Below are positions 20,428-27,449 of a DNA stretch of 34,039 nucleotides, in pieces. The stretch is taken from assembly GCF_002304225.1 (NCBI RefSeq), contig NZ_NSLB01000015.1:1-34039 (forward strand), written 5' to 3'. The notes under the pieces were generated by a model. The model was not told the origin of the DNA. It was given only the letters and a program-made list of their open reading frames with translations, and did no database searches. The position numbers were made by a program, and so were the translations under genes. The stretch is from Pseudomonas sp. HAR-UPW-AIA-41 (lineage in GTDB: Bacteria; Pseudomonadota; Gammaproteobacteria; Pseudomonadales; Pseudomonadaceae). Positions within the stretch are counted from its first letter, which is position 1; each line of letters begins with the position of its first letter.

Positions 20428-21354
20428 ATGACTGCTCCCATTCTGGTGACCGGCGGAGCCGGTTTTATTGGCTCGCATCTGGTTGATGCGTTGCTGGCGC
20501 AGGGCCATGCGGTGCGGGTGCTGGATAACCTGTCCACCGGCAAACGCAGCAACCTGCCGCTGGATAATCCACGTCTGCAGCTACTGGTTGGCGATGTGGC
20601 CGATGCTGCTCTGGTGCGCGAGGCCGTCGAGGGCTGCGCAGCGGTCGCTCATCTCGCTGCGGTGGCCTCGGTGCAGGCCTCGGTAGACGAGCCGGTCAGT
20701 ACGCATCAAAGCAACTTCATCGGCACGCTGAATGTCTGCGAGGCCATGCGCGAACATGGTGTGCGCCGCGTGCTGTTTGCCTCCAGTGCAGCAGTGTATG
20801 GGCAGAATGGTGAGGGCGAGGCGATTGCCGAAGACACGCCCAAGTCCCCGCTCACGCCATATGCCGCAGACAAGCTGGCCAGTGAGCATTACCTGGACTT
20901 CTACCGCCGCCAGCATGATCTGCAGCCGGTGGTGTTCCGCTTCTTCAATATTTTCGGGCCGCGTCAGGATCCGTCATCGCCGTATTCCGGGGTGATCAGC
21001 ATCTTCTGTGAGCGTGCTCAGGCCGGCTTGCCGATCAGTGTTTTCGGTGACGGTGAGCAGACCCGTGATTTCTTCTATGTGGCCGATCTGGTGCGCCTGC
21101 TGCTGCAGGGCCTGAACATGCCTGACACTCCGGCGGGGGCCGTCAATGTCGGGTTGAACCAGGCGACCAGCCTCAATCAGTTGCTGGCTGCCATCGAACA
21201 GGTCCTGGGCGGCCTGCCGACTGTCACTTATGCGCCGGCGCGCAGTGGCGACATCCGCCATTCGCGTGCGGATAACCGTCGTCTGTTGCAGCACTATGAA
21301 CTGGGGGCGATCACCCCTCTGGCGACGGGCTTGGCCGCGTTGCTCAGACGCTAG
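20428..21354 (+). CDS. Extended SDR NAD-dependent sugar-nucleotide epimerase/dehydratase
   Basis: A 308-residue protein of the UDP-glucose / UDP-GlcNAc 4-epimerase type. The NAD-binding GGAGFIGSHL lies at residues 9-18. The conserved VAHLAAVASVQASVDEP segment, the active-site serine region FASSAAVYG and the catalytic YxxxK (YAADK, about residue 150) follow in order. Later motifs are FRFFNIFGPRQDP and GDGEQTRDFFYVADL. ATG 20428 gives the standard N-terminus; the open frame runs much further upstream over the previous gene but is not coding there. The substrate cannot be decided from sequence alone. Its end lies 10 bases from a convergent gene. Confidence 0.88.
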   Translation: MTAPILVTGGAGFIGSHLVDALLAQGHAVRVLDNLSTGKRSNLPLDNPRLQLLVGDVADAALVREAVEGCAAVAHLAAVASVQASVDEPVSTHQSNFIGTLNVCEAMREHGVRRVLFASSAAVYGQNGEGEAIAEDTPKSPLTPYAADKLASEHYLDFYRRQHDLQPVVFRFFNIFGPRQDPSSPYSGVISIFCERAQAGLPISVFGDGEQTRDFFYVADLVRLLLQGLNMPDTPAGAVNVGLNQATSLNQLLAAIEQVLGGLPTVTYAPARSGDIRHSRADNRRLLQHYELGAITPLATGLAALLRR

Positions 21355-21364
21355 AAGCCAGAGT

Positions 21365-21712
21365 TCAGAATGGCTTGAGGCGGGCCAGCGCCAGTACGGC
21401 GGCAATGCACAGGCCGCAAGCCAGGCTCAGCAGGGCTTTGGCCGGGCCGGGCGTGCGCCGCAGTGTCAGTGCTGCCAGCACGATGTAGAGCAGCAGCGCT
21501 ACCATCTTCAGTTGCAGCCAGCCAGGCAGTGGCCAGGGCATGGCCTGCCAGATCAACAGGCCAGCGCTGAGCAGCAACAGGCTGTCGATGCCGTGCATCC
21601 AGTATGGTGTGCGTTGCTGCCGGCCCTGCCAGCTGCTCCAGAGGCGCCAGCCAAACAGGCCGATGCTGGTCAGCGCCAGGGCGATATGCAGGCTCTTGAG
21701 CGCAAGGTACAT
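21365..21712 (-). CDS. SirB-family small membrane protein
   Basis: A 115-residue protein with four hydrophobic segments and the N-terminal pattern MYLALKSLHIALALTSIGLF. It continues with RTPYWMHGIDSLLLLSAGLL, as in the SirB (invasion gene up-regulator, PF04247) family of inner-membrane proteins of unclear biochemistry. I chose ATG 21712 from this pattern; an in-frame start 15 bases earlier is possible, and neither has a strong Shine-Dalgarno. It lies directly behind the oprG terminator on the same strand, so it needs read-through or its own promoter, neither of which is evident. Confidence 0.7.
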   Translation of the reverse strand: MYLALKSLHIALALTSIGLFGWRLWSSWQGRQQRTPYWMHGIDSLLLLSAGLLIWQAMPWPLPGWLQLKMVALLLYIVLAALTLRRTPGPAKALLSLACGLCIAAVLALARLKPF

Positions 21713-21725
21713 AGGTGGCCCAAAC

Positions 21726-21750
21726 AAAAAAGGGCGCCCGAAGGCGCCCT
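21726..21750 (-). terminator. Terminator after oprG
   Basis: Read on the - strand: an 8-bp stem AGGGCGCC / GGCGCCCT with a TTCG tetraloop, followed by TTTTTT. It lies 27 bases after the oprG stop codon. Confidence 0.93.
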
Positions 21751-21777
21751 AGCTGCGGTTGCCCACAGGGAGTGTGC

Positions 21778-22464
21778 TTAGAACTTGTAGCCCAGGCCGA
21801 CCATGTAAACGAACGGGTCAACGTCGACGTCAACTTCGACTTCGCGGCCACCGAAGGAGGTGGTGCCCTTGGTGTCGATGTCGATGTAACGCACTTGGGC
21901 GTTGAGCATGACGTTGTCCGTCAGCATGTAATCCATGCCCAGTTGGTAGGCCAGACCCCAGGAATCGTCCAGATCCAGGCCGCTGAAGCCCTTATCTTCA
22001 GCCGCGCCGGTCAGCTCGGTGTCGAAGAACCAGGTGTAGTTAATGCCCAGGCCGGCATACGGCTGGAAGGCAGAGGCTTTATCCAGCGGGTAGTAGACTA
22101 CCGACAGGGTCGGCGGCAGGTGCTTCAGTTCACCCAGTTTGCCGTTCAGGCCGGCGAACGGGCCTGGCATACCGGAAACACCGACGTTGTGAGTGAACGG
22201 AGTGGCAGCCAGCAGCTCGATACCGATGTTGTCGGTAGCCATGTACATGAAGTTCAGGCCCAGCTGGGTGTCGCTGTCCAAGGTGGCTTTAGTGCCGGCA
22301 ACGTCGGTACCCAGAGCGCCAACCCAGATGTCGCTGCTGTCTTCGTGCGGATCTACGGTGACAGCACCGGCACGGACAACGATATCGCCGGCCTCATAGG
22401 CATTAGCGAAAGGGGCAGCTACGGCAAGGGCCAGAAGCGAAGCGGTGAACAGAGATTTACGCAT
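21778..22464 (-). CDS. oprG: Outer membrane protein OprG (OmpW family)
   Basis: A 228-residue eight-stranded outer-membrane barrel that allows passive entry of small, partly hydrophobic molecules. The signal peptide MRKSLFTASLLALAVAAPFANA (residues 1-22) is cut before YEAGD. Family hallmarks are QLGLNFMYMATDNIGIELLAATPF, LPPTLSVVYYPL and the C-terminal strand DPFVYMVGLGYKF, ending in Phe as usual for barrel assembly. I chose the start at 22464 (GGAG upstream) rather than the longer frame because it begins the signal peptide. It probably responds to oxygen limitation through the ANR-type box upstream. Confidence 0.95.
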   Translation of the reverse strand: MRKSLFTASLLALAVAAPFANAYEAGDIVVRAGAVTVDPHEDSSDIWVGALGTDVAGTKATLDSDTQLGLNFMYMATDNIGIELLAATPFTHNVGVSGMPGPFAGLNGKLGELKHLPPTLSVVYYPLDKASAFQPYAGLGINYTWFFDTELTGAAEDKGFSGLDLDDSWGLAYQLGMDYMLTDNVMLNAQVRYIDIDTKGTTSFGGREVEVDVDVDPFVYMVGLGYKF

Positions 22465-22507
22465 GATGTGCTCCAGCAAGTGATGAGCTTTTGTATTGGC
22501 TGGCTGC

Positions 22508-22549
22508 ATTGTCTGAGACTGCGTCAGGGTAATTCTTGATCTGGCTCAA
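22508..22549 (-). promoter_or_regulatory. ANR/FNR-type promoter of oprG
   Basis: On the - strand, TTGAGCCAGATCAA (22536-22549) matches the ANR/FNR consensus TTGAT-N4-ATCAA with one change. GACAAT (22508-22513) is a good -10. The start inferred from that -10 lies near 22501, which puts the centre of the box at -41.5, the classical position for activation. oprG of P. aeruginosa is known to be induced under low oxygen in an ANR-dependent way, so the site fits. The box lies 7 bases from the end of the upstream gene. Confidence 0.78.
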
Positions 22550-22556
22550 CATCCGC

Positions 22557-23186
22557 TCAGTTGGTTGCCGCCATGGAACTTTTATTTTCGGCGCTGTCAA
22601 AGCGCGCGCTTGTTGGTGCCGCTCCGCCCAAGATGGAAGCTTTGAACTCGCGGCTGACCGGGCTCGGTCCGATCCATACCTTTAGTACTGCATCGTAAAG
22701 CCGTTTTCCAGGTATGCGGCCTTTATCCTGGCCGCTCATGATCAGGCGGGTACCCTGGCCCGGAAGGTAATCGAGGCTGCTGATATCACCTTTGTGCAGC
22801 GTGACGTTGCCATACAGCGCCATCAGTTGGTCGATCTGCGGCTGCAGCTGGCGCAGTTCGGCCTCGTCGAGATTGGTCGACAGCGCATCGCTCAGAGCTT
22901 CGGCGATCTTGCGGGCGCGCACGTCGCGGCGCATGACGAACTGCATGCGCTTGGCGCTGTCCTGGGTGATGATCTGCTGGCTGTTGTTGGCCGGCTGCTC
23001 GAGATAGAGCGCGCCGATATATACCGGCACCATGCCGAAGAAGTAACGGGTGGCGGCACCATTGAGCTGCAGGGCGGGCAGCTCCTGTCCGGCGCTCAGC
23101 TGTTCGGCAATTTCAATCTGATCAATGCTGCGGGCCTGCGCGAGCAATGGCAGCAGGCTGAGCAGGCAGAGGGTAAGCAGGCGCAT
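22557..23186 (-). CDS. Periplasmic chalcone-isomerase-like protein
   Basis: A 209-residue protein with a signal peptide (MRLLTLCLLSLLPLLAQA, residues 1-18). The body has the segments LNGAATRYFFGMVPVYIGAL, MQFVMRRDVRARKIAEAL and YLPGQGTRLIMSGQ, as in the chalcone-isomerase-like family (PF16036). Bacterial members are exported and their role is unknown; plant-type catalysis should not be assumed. It lies 80 bases after the DUF3299 gene on the same strand and may be a distal operon member. A good GGAG precedes the ATG. Confidence 0.75.
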   Translation of the reverse strand: MRLLTLCLLSLLPLLAQARSIDQIEIAEQLSAGQELPALQLNGAATRYFFGMVPVYIGALYLEQPANNSQQIITQDSAKRMQFVMRRDVRARKIAEALSDALSTNLDEAELRQLQPQIDQLMALYGNVTLHKGDISSLDYLPGQGTRLIMSGQDKGRIPGKRLYDAVLKVWIGPSPVSREFKASILGGAAPTSARFDSAENKSSMAATN

Positions 23187-23266
23187 GGGAGGCTCCTTGT
23201 TTTTATTGGAGCGCTCAGCCTCGCTGTCGTGATGGGCTCTGTCAGCTCACCCAAAGTGGGGTGTGA

Positions 23267-23788
23267 TCACTCGGTCATCTCGTAGGCGTAGATCTTCTCG
23301 GCGGCCATGCGGTAGCCCGCCTCGGCCAGCTCGCTGCTGGCCGCCTCGACCTTGAGCGGCCCTTCGATCCAGAACGGCTGGTAGAGGTCATCCAGTTGCA
23401 CGCCCAGCTCCGAGGTGACGTAGACGATCTGGTTCGAGGGTGGTGGCGGCACATGGATGCAGGCGCCGTAGTAGGGCACCAGAAGGAACTCGATGACGCG
23501 GTTCTCGTCGCTGACATTCAGCGGCACGATGTAGCCCGGCAGCTTCACCTGCTGGCCGTCCAGTGCCTTGACCACCGGCGCGGCGGGCGACTGCTGGGTC
23601 ATTGCCGGGCCGCTTTCGCTGGCCAGTGCGTCGGCCAGTTGTGACAGGTCATGCACTGGCGCCGGGGGGGCAGCGGCAATGGGAGGGGCGTCTGCCGGCA
23701 CCATCTCCATCCAGGTCAGTTCACGAACCTCTGCCGCACTTAGCGGCAGGCTCAGACTCAACAGCACAGCAAAGAGAAAACGTGGCAT
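23267..23788 (-). CDS. Exported DUF3299 protein of the zinc-responsive operon
   Basis: A 173-residue protein with a signal peptide (residues 1-19, cut after LPLSAA) and a Pro/Ala-rich linker. A DUF3299 domain follows, with KLPGYIVPLNV, then FLLVPYYGACIHVPPPPSNQ, then KIYAYEM. The Cys-Ile-His in the middle motif is a plausible metal or redox site, by inference. ATG 23788 starts the signal peptide, with GAGGTGG upstream inside the end of the permease gene, so it is coupled to it. It corresponds in position and type to PA4066 of P. aeruginosa, as I recall. Confidence 0.82.
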   Translation of the reverse strand: MPRFLFAVLLSLSLPLSAAEVRELTWMEMVPADAPPIAAAPPAPVHDLSQLADALASESGPAMTQQSPAAPVVKALDGQQVKLPGYIVPLNVSDENRVIEFLLVPYYGACIHVPPPPSNQIVYVTSELGVQLDDLYQPFWIEGPLKVEAASSELAEAGYRMAAEKIYAYEMTE

Positions 23789-23795
23789 GACCACC

Positions 23796-25058
23796 TCAGA
23801 GTCGGATCGACAGTCCGTCACTGAGCGATTGCCGGTAGGCGCGCAGTGCCGGGATCACGCCCATCAACAGGGCGGCGGCCAGAATAGCGCCGAGTAGCTG
23901 CCACTCATAGAGGCTGGGGGCGGCCATTGGCAGATCTAGCCCGTATTGCGTGCGCAGCCAGCCGCGACTCGCTGCAATGCCGGCATACAGCAGGGCCAGG
24001 CCGAGCCCGACGCCGGCGGCAGCCAGGCTGAAGGCTTCGAGTATCAGCAGGCTGCCGATGTGCCAGGGACGGGCACCGACCGAGCGCAGAATGGCCATTT
24101 CCCGGCGCCGTTCGTTGAGGCTGGTGAGAATGGCCGTGAGCATGCCGATCAGCCCGGTCAGCACCACGAACAGCGACACCACGAACAGAGCTTTTTCGGC
24201 CGTGCCCATCAGGCTCCACAGTTCCTGCAGGGCCACGCCGGGGAGGATGGCCAGCAAGGGTTCGCCGCGGAATTCGTTGATTTCCCGCTGCAGACTGAAG
24301 GTGGCGATCTTGCTGTTCAGGCCCAGAAGCATGGCCGTGATCGCTTTGGGTTGCAGATCCAGAGCACGGGCCTGTTCGGCGTTCACCTTGGCGGCACCGC
24401 GGGCGGGCATGCCGTTCTGCCAGTCGACATGCAGGGCCTCCATGCCCGCCAGAGAAATATGCAGCGTGCGGTCCACCGGCGTGCCGGTGCGGGCGAGAAT
24501 GCCGCTCACGGTGAAGGGTTTGTCATCGTGCTTGACCAGGCTGACCGTGCTGACGCCGTGAGCCAGGACAATCTGCTGACCGATCTTGTAGTTGAGGGCA
24601 TCGGCTACTTCGGCGCCCAGCACCACCTCGAACAGGTCGTTGAAGGGTTTGCCTTCGGCGAATTGCAGCGTCTGACTGCGGCCGTACTGGTAATGCTCGA
24701 AATAGGCGCCGCTGGTGCCCAGCACCCGGTAGCCGCGGTGCGAATCGCCCAGTGACAGCGGGATGGTCCATTTCACGCGGGGATGGGTGGCGAAATGTTC
24801 GAAGCTGTCCCAGCGGATGTTGTTGGTGGCATTGCCGATGCGGAACACCGAGTACAGCAGCAGGTTCACGCTGCCGGAGCGGGCACCGACGATCAGGTCG
24901 CTGCCGCTGATGGTGCTGGCGAAGCTGGCGCGGGTTTCCGTACGGATGCGTTCCACCGCCAGCAGCAGGCAGACCGACAGGGCGATGGCGAATACCGTGA
25001 GCAGGGCGGTGAAGCGGCGGTTGTTGAGGCTGGTCAGGGCCAAACGCAGCAAGTACAT
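23796..25058 (-). CDS. ABC transporter permease, MacB/FtsX type
   Basis: This 420-residue inner-membrane protein has one N-terminal transmembrane helix (about residues 18-36), a large periplasmic domain, and three C-terminal helices in the FtsX fold. These start at VVSLFVVLTGLIGMLTAILT and include the loop LNERRREMAILRSVGARPWHIG. This topology suits mechanotransmission or lipoprotein handling rather than classical import. Its gene lies one base from the ATPase gene, with which it should form a complex. In P. aeruginosa the equivalent operon (PA4063-PA4066) is induced by zinc starvation. Confidence 0.88.
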   Translation of the reverse strand: MYLLRLALTSLNNRRFTALLTVFAIALSVCLLLAVERIRTETRASFASTISGSDLIVGARSGSVNLLLYSVFRIGNATNNIRWDSFEHFATHPRVKWTIPLSLGDSHRGYRVLGTSGAYFEHYQYGRSQTLQFAEGKPFNDLFEVVLGAEVADALNYKIGQQIVLAHGVSTVSLVKHDDKPFTVSGILARTGTPVDRTLHISLAGMEALHVDWQNGMPARGAAKVNAEQARALDLQPKAITAMLLGLNSKIATFSLQREINEFRGEPLLAILPGVALQELWSLMGTAEKALFVVSLFVVLTGLIGMLTAILTSLNERRREMAILRSVGARPWHIGSLLILEAFSLAAAGVGLGLALLYAGIAASRGWLRTQYGLDLPMAAPSLYEWQLLGAILAAALLMGVIPALRAYRQSLSDGLSIRL

Positions 25059-25059
25059 C

Positions 25060-25764
25060 TCAGGTCTCCTGCGGCTGGGCGGCGCGGTTGAGTTCGGTCA
25101 GCGACAAGCTGCGGTCGAACAGTGGCGCCAGGCTCTGGTCATGGCTGACAAACAGCAGGCTGCTGCCGGCCTGGCGGCATTCGGCGAACAGCAGGCGGAT
25201 GAAGGCCTCGCGCGAATCGGCATCCAGTGCCGAGGTCGGTTCGTCGGCGATCACCAACTCGGGCTGGCCGATCAGGGCGCGGGCTGCAGCGACCCGCTGC
25301 TGCTGACCAATCGACAGGGCATCGGCGCGGCGCTCCAGCAGCTCGGGCTTCAGACCCAGGTGCTCCAGCAGGGTCGCGGCCGCCTGATCAATACTGCCAT
25401 GACGCTGGCGTGCACGACCGGCGCGTGCCTTGGAGAAGTGACAGGGCAGCTCGACGTTCTCGCGCACCGAAAGAAACGGCAGCAGGTTGAACTGCTGGAA
25501 GATGTAGCCGGTGTGATCAACGCGGAAACGATCGCGCGCGCCGGCACCGAGACTATCCAGCTCCGTACCTAGCAGGCGGATGCTGCCGCGGCCGGCCTTT
25601 TGCACGCCGCCCAGCAGGCCGAGCAGGGTGGTCTTGCCGCTCCCGCTGGGACCTTTGAGAAACAGGCTTTCCCCGGACTGCAGGGCAAAGTGCGGAATAT
25701 CCAGCAGCTCGGCCTGGCCGGGCCAGGCAAAGCCGAGATCATGCAGTTCAAGCAGGGCAGTCAT
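25060..25764 (-). CDS. ABC transporter ATP-binding protein (MacB/LolD type)
   Basis: A 234-residue nucleotide-binding subunit. Walker A is GPSGSGKTT (about residues 38-46), Q-loop FQQFNLLPFLSV, Walker B LVIADEPTSALD, and H-loop VSHD. The signature reads LSIGQQQRVAAARAL, so the usual second residue Gly of LSGGQ is Ile, a tolerated variant in this subfamily. It pairs with the downstream permease. The 65-base gap from the preceding DUF2796 gene shows no terminator. Confidence 0.9.
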   Translation of the reverse strand: MTALLELHDLGFAWPGQAELLDIPHFALQSGESLFLKGPSGSGKTTLLGLLGGVQKAGRGSIRLLGTELDSLGAGARDRFRVDHTGYIFQQFNLLPFLSVRENVELPCHFSKARAGRARQRHGSIDQAAATLLEHLGLKPELLERRADALSIGQQQRVAAARALIGQPELVIADEPTSALDADSREAFIRLLFAECRQAGSSLLFVSHDQSLAPLFDRSLSLTELNRAAQPQET

Positions 25765-25829
25765 GGTGGCCTCGGGCAGGGCAGGTGCGGCGAATCTAGA
25801 GCCTCACAGGCGCGGCGACAAGCAGGGTT

Positions 25830-26399
25830 TTACAACGGCAGCAGGCTGTCACTGGCGGTGAGGGTCTTGCCGCTTTGCCCGGTGGTGCTGATCAGCTGCA
25901 CCTGGAGCTTTTCCATGCCGGCAAACTGCTTGAAGAAGGCCGCCAGTGACAGGCTGTCCAGCGCTTGTGGGTTGGCACAGCTGAACTGGTAGTGCGCCTC
26001 GATATCGCTGTGCTCATGTTCATGCTCATGGGCGTGATCGGCTGACTCGGCCTCGAACAGCGGGCTGTGCAGCTCGCTGCTGGTGATCTGGCAGTTGGCG
26101 GCCGCGGGCAGGGTGAAGAGCTGCTGGGGCTGCTCCAGCAGACGTTTAACGCTGGCCAGCTTGGCGCGGTCGGCAGTGCTGTGGGCGGCGTGCTCGAAGC
26201 CCAGCAGGTTCATCGCTGGGCTGTCCAGCTCAAGCTCCAGACTGTTGCCTTCCAGGGCAATGTTCAGGCTGGCGCTGCCATGCTCGTGAGCGTCCAGGCT
26301 GGCGTGTTCATCATGGTCGTGCTCGTGTGCGTGTTCATTGGCGTGCGCTGGCGCGAAGGGCAGCAGGGCGAGAGGCAGGGTCAGCAGCAACAGGCGCAT
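25830..26399 (-). CDS. Histidine-rich periplasmic DUF2796 protein, zinc-starvation operon
   Basis: A 189-residue exported protein with a signal peptide (residues 1-20). Immediately after it comes a His/Glu/Asp cluster (EHAHEHDHDEH, about residues 22-32), and a second cluster, DHAHEHEHEHSD, lies in the middle. These clusters fit zinc binding in the periplasm. It is the first gene of the operon and matches the type of PA4063 of P. aeruginosa, reported as a zinc-binding protein under Zur control. The start at 26399 has GGAG about 7 bases upstream. The longer open frame upstream runs through the regulatory region and the divergent gene and is not coding. Confidence 0.88.
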   Translation of the reverse strand: MRLLLLTLPLALLPFAPAHANEHAHEHDHDEHASLDAHEHGSASLNIALEGNSLELELDSPAMNLLGFEHAAHSTADRAKLASVKRLLEQPQQLFTLPAAANCQITSSELHSPLFEAESADHAHEHEHEHSDIEAHYQFSCANPQALDSLSLAAFFKQFAGMEKLQVQLISTTGQSGKTLTASDSLLPL

Positions 26400-26422
26400 A
26401 ATGAGGCTCCAGTAAATTAATA

Positions 26423-26439
26423 TTGTTACGTTATAACAA
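26423..26439. promoter_or_regulatory. Zur-type zinc box
   Basis: TTGTTA and TAACAA form a 6-bp inverted repeat around CGTTA. In 7-1-7 terms, TGTTACG-T-TATAACA matches the gammaproteobacterial Zur pattern with two mismatches in one arm. It lies 24 bases before the DUF2796 start codon and 37 bases before the start of the divergent + strand gene, so Zur could repress one or both. The DNA around it is far more AT-rich than its neighbours, as expected for a promoter. Confidence 0.75.
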
Positions 26440-26475
26440 ATGTTCGGGGGCGCCAAGCCGGCGCGGGAGGATGGC

Positions 26476-26847
26476 ATGCGCGTGCAGGGGCAGCTGGGTG
26501 ACCTGGCGATTGATCTGCAGATCAGTCTGGAAGATGGGGAGTGGTCGCGTCTGGCCGAGTTGCTGCGTGGCGCGCTGCCTGCGGTGACGGAGGCTGCGCC
26601 TGTACCTTCTGCGACGCCGGCGGTCAGCCCTGCAGCGGATCGTCTGTGGCTGACTGCCTGCCAGTTGCTGCGTGAGGCTGGCGCCTGCGAGGGGCCGCAG
26701 TTGCTGGCCGATCTGCAGGCGCTGGCCGGCACTGCCGAGGCGGGCAAGCGACTGCTGGTGCGCTTGCGGCATAGCCCGCAGGTGCGGGTCGAGCAGCGTG
26801 AGGAGGTGCCCTGGTACAGCTGGCTCGGCGATCAGCCTGCGCCGTAA
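26476..26847 (+). CDS. Hypothetical protein divergent from the zinc operon
   Basis: A 123-residue soluble protein of no family that I recognise. It has an N-terminal segment MRVQGQLGDLAIDLQISLED, then EWSRLAELLRGAL, an Ala/Pro/Val-rich linker, a helical middle and the ending VPWYSWLGDQPAP. I see no signal peptide and no metal motif. I chose ATG 26476 because GGGAGG ends 5 bases upstream; the in-frame ATG 26440 directly touches the Zur-type box and has no ribosome-binding site. Its last 16 bases overlap the end of the convergent gene. Confidence 0.65.
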   Translation: MRVQGQLGDLAIDLQISLEDGEWSRLAELLRGALPAVTEAAPVPSATPAVSPAADRLWLTACQLLREAGACEGPQLLADLQALAGTAEAGKRLLVRLRHSPQVRVEQREEVPWYSWLGDQPAP

Positions 26848-27284
26848 CCGCGCGCCAGCAGGCTGGCCAGCACCGGCAGGCTGGCGAGCAGCAGCAGTTC
26901 AAGGCGGATCGTCCACAGCACCACTTGCAGGCGCCGAGGCGTGATCTCGGGGGCGGTTCCAGCCTGCAGTGCCGGGCGCAGATTGAGTGCGGTCAGCGTC
27001 GGCAGGATGGAGATCAGGCCGACCAGCAGGAACAGGCCGAGCTTGGCGTGAAACAGGCCGTTGTGCAGGTAGTAATCCAGGCCTTTGCCAAACCACAGCA
27101 CGCGCAGGGCACCGGTAGCCAGCACCAGACCGGCGGCCAAGCCGTAGCCGATATCCAGCAGGATCAGCCGTCGTGCCCGTGGCGCATCGAGCGGCAGGCA
27201 GAACTCGCGGTGCTCCAGTACCAGGAGGCAGAACAGCAGCAGAAAACTCAGGGTATGCAGGCTGGCGAGCAGGGCCTGGGACAT
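26832..27284 (-). CDS. DUF2214 family inner-membrane protein
   Basis: A 150-residue protein with four predicted membrane segments. It has the pattern LHTLSFLLLFCLLVLEHREF near the N-terminus, then LILLDIGYGLAAGLVLATGALRVLWFGKG, interrupted only by family variation, then HAKLGLFLLVGLISI. This is the DUF2214 (PF09980) arrangement, with conserved His/Glu and His/Lys in or near the membrane. The function is unknown. The start at 27284 is the first Met before the first helix, with only a weak GGAA upstream. It overlaps the convergent small gene tail to tail. Confidence 0.75.
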   Translation of the reverse strand: MSQALLASLHTLSFLLLFCLLVLEHREFCLPLDAPRARRLILLDIGYGLAAGLVLATGALRVLWFGKGLDYYLHNGLFHAKLGLFLLVGLISILPTLTALNLRPALQAGTAPEITPRRLQVVLWTIRLELLLLASLPVLASLLARGYGAG

Positions 27285-27407
27285 GGCGATATTCCGCGAA
27301 CGCAAGGGGCGAGCAGACCCTAGCCCGCGCCCGGCCATTCGTCCAGATCGACGGCTGACCGCGAGCAAAGCGTGAGCGCTGCACTCCTCGCAACCTGACC
27401 GCTCGGT

Positions 27408-27413
27408 TATAGT
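27408..27413 (+). promoter_or_regulatory. Possible -10 box for the alpha-2-macroglobulin gene
   Basis: TATAGT lies 36 bases before the ATG at 27450 and is a fair -10 hexamer. No -35 of quality is found 16-18 bases upstream, so support is weak. The 165-base divergent spacer (27285-27449) shows nothing else clear. Confidence 0.3.
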
Positions 27414-27449
27414 GCGCGTTCTCTGCTTCCCTCCTCTCCGGAGCCTGCC

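Noticed and set aside
23187..23266. Inverted repeat CACCC/GGGTG between the DUF3299 and chalcone-isomerase-like genes as a terminator
   Set aside because: The stem is only five base pairs and no T-run follows on either strand.
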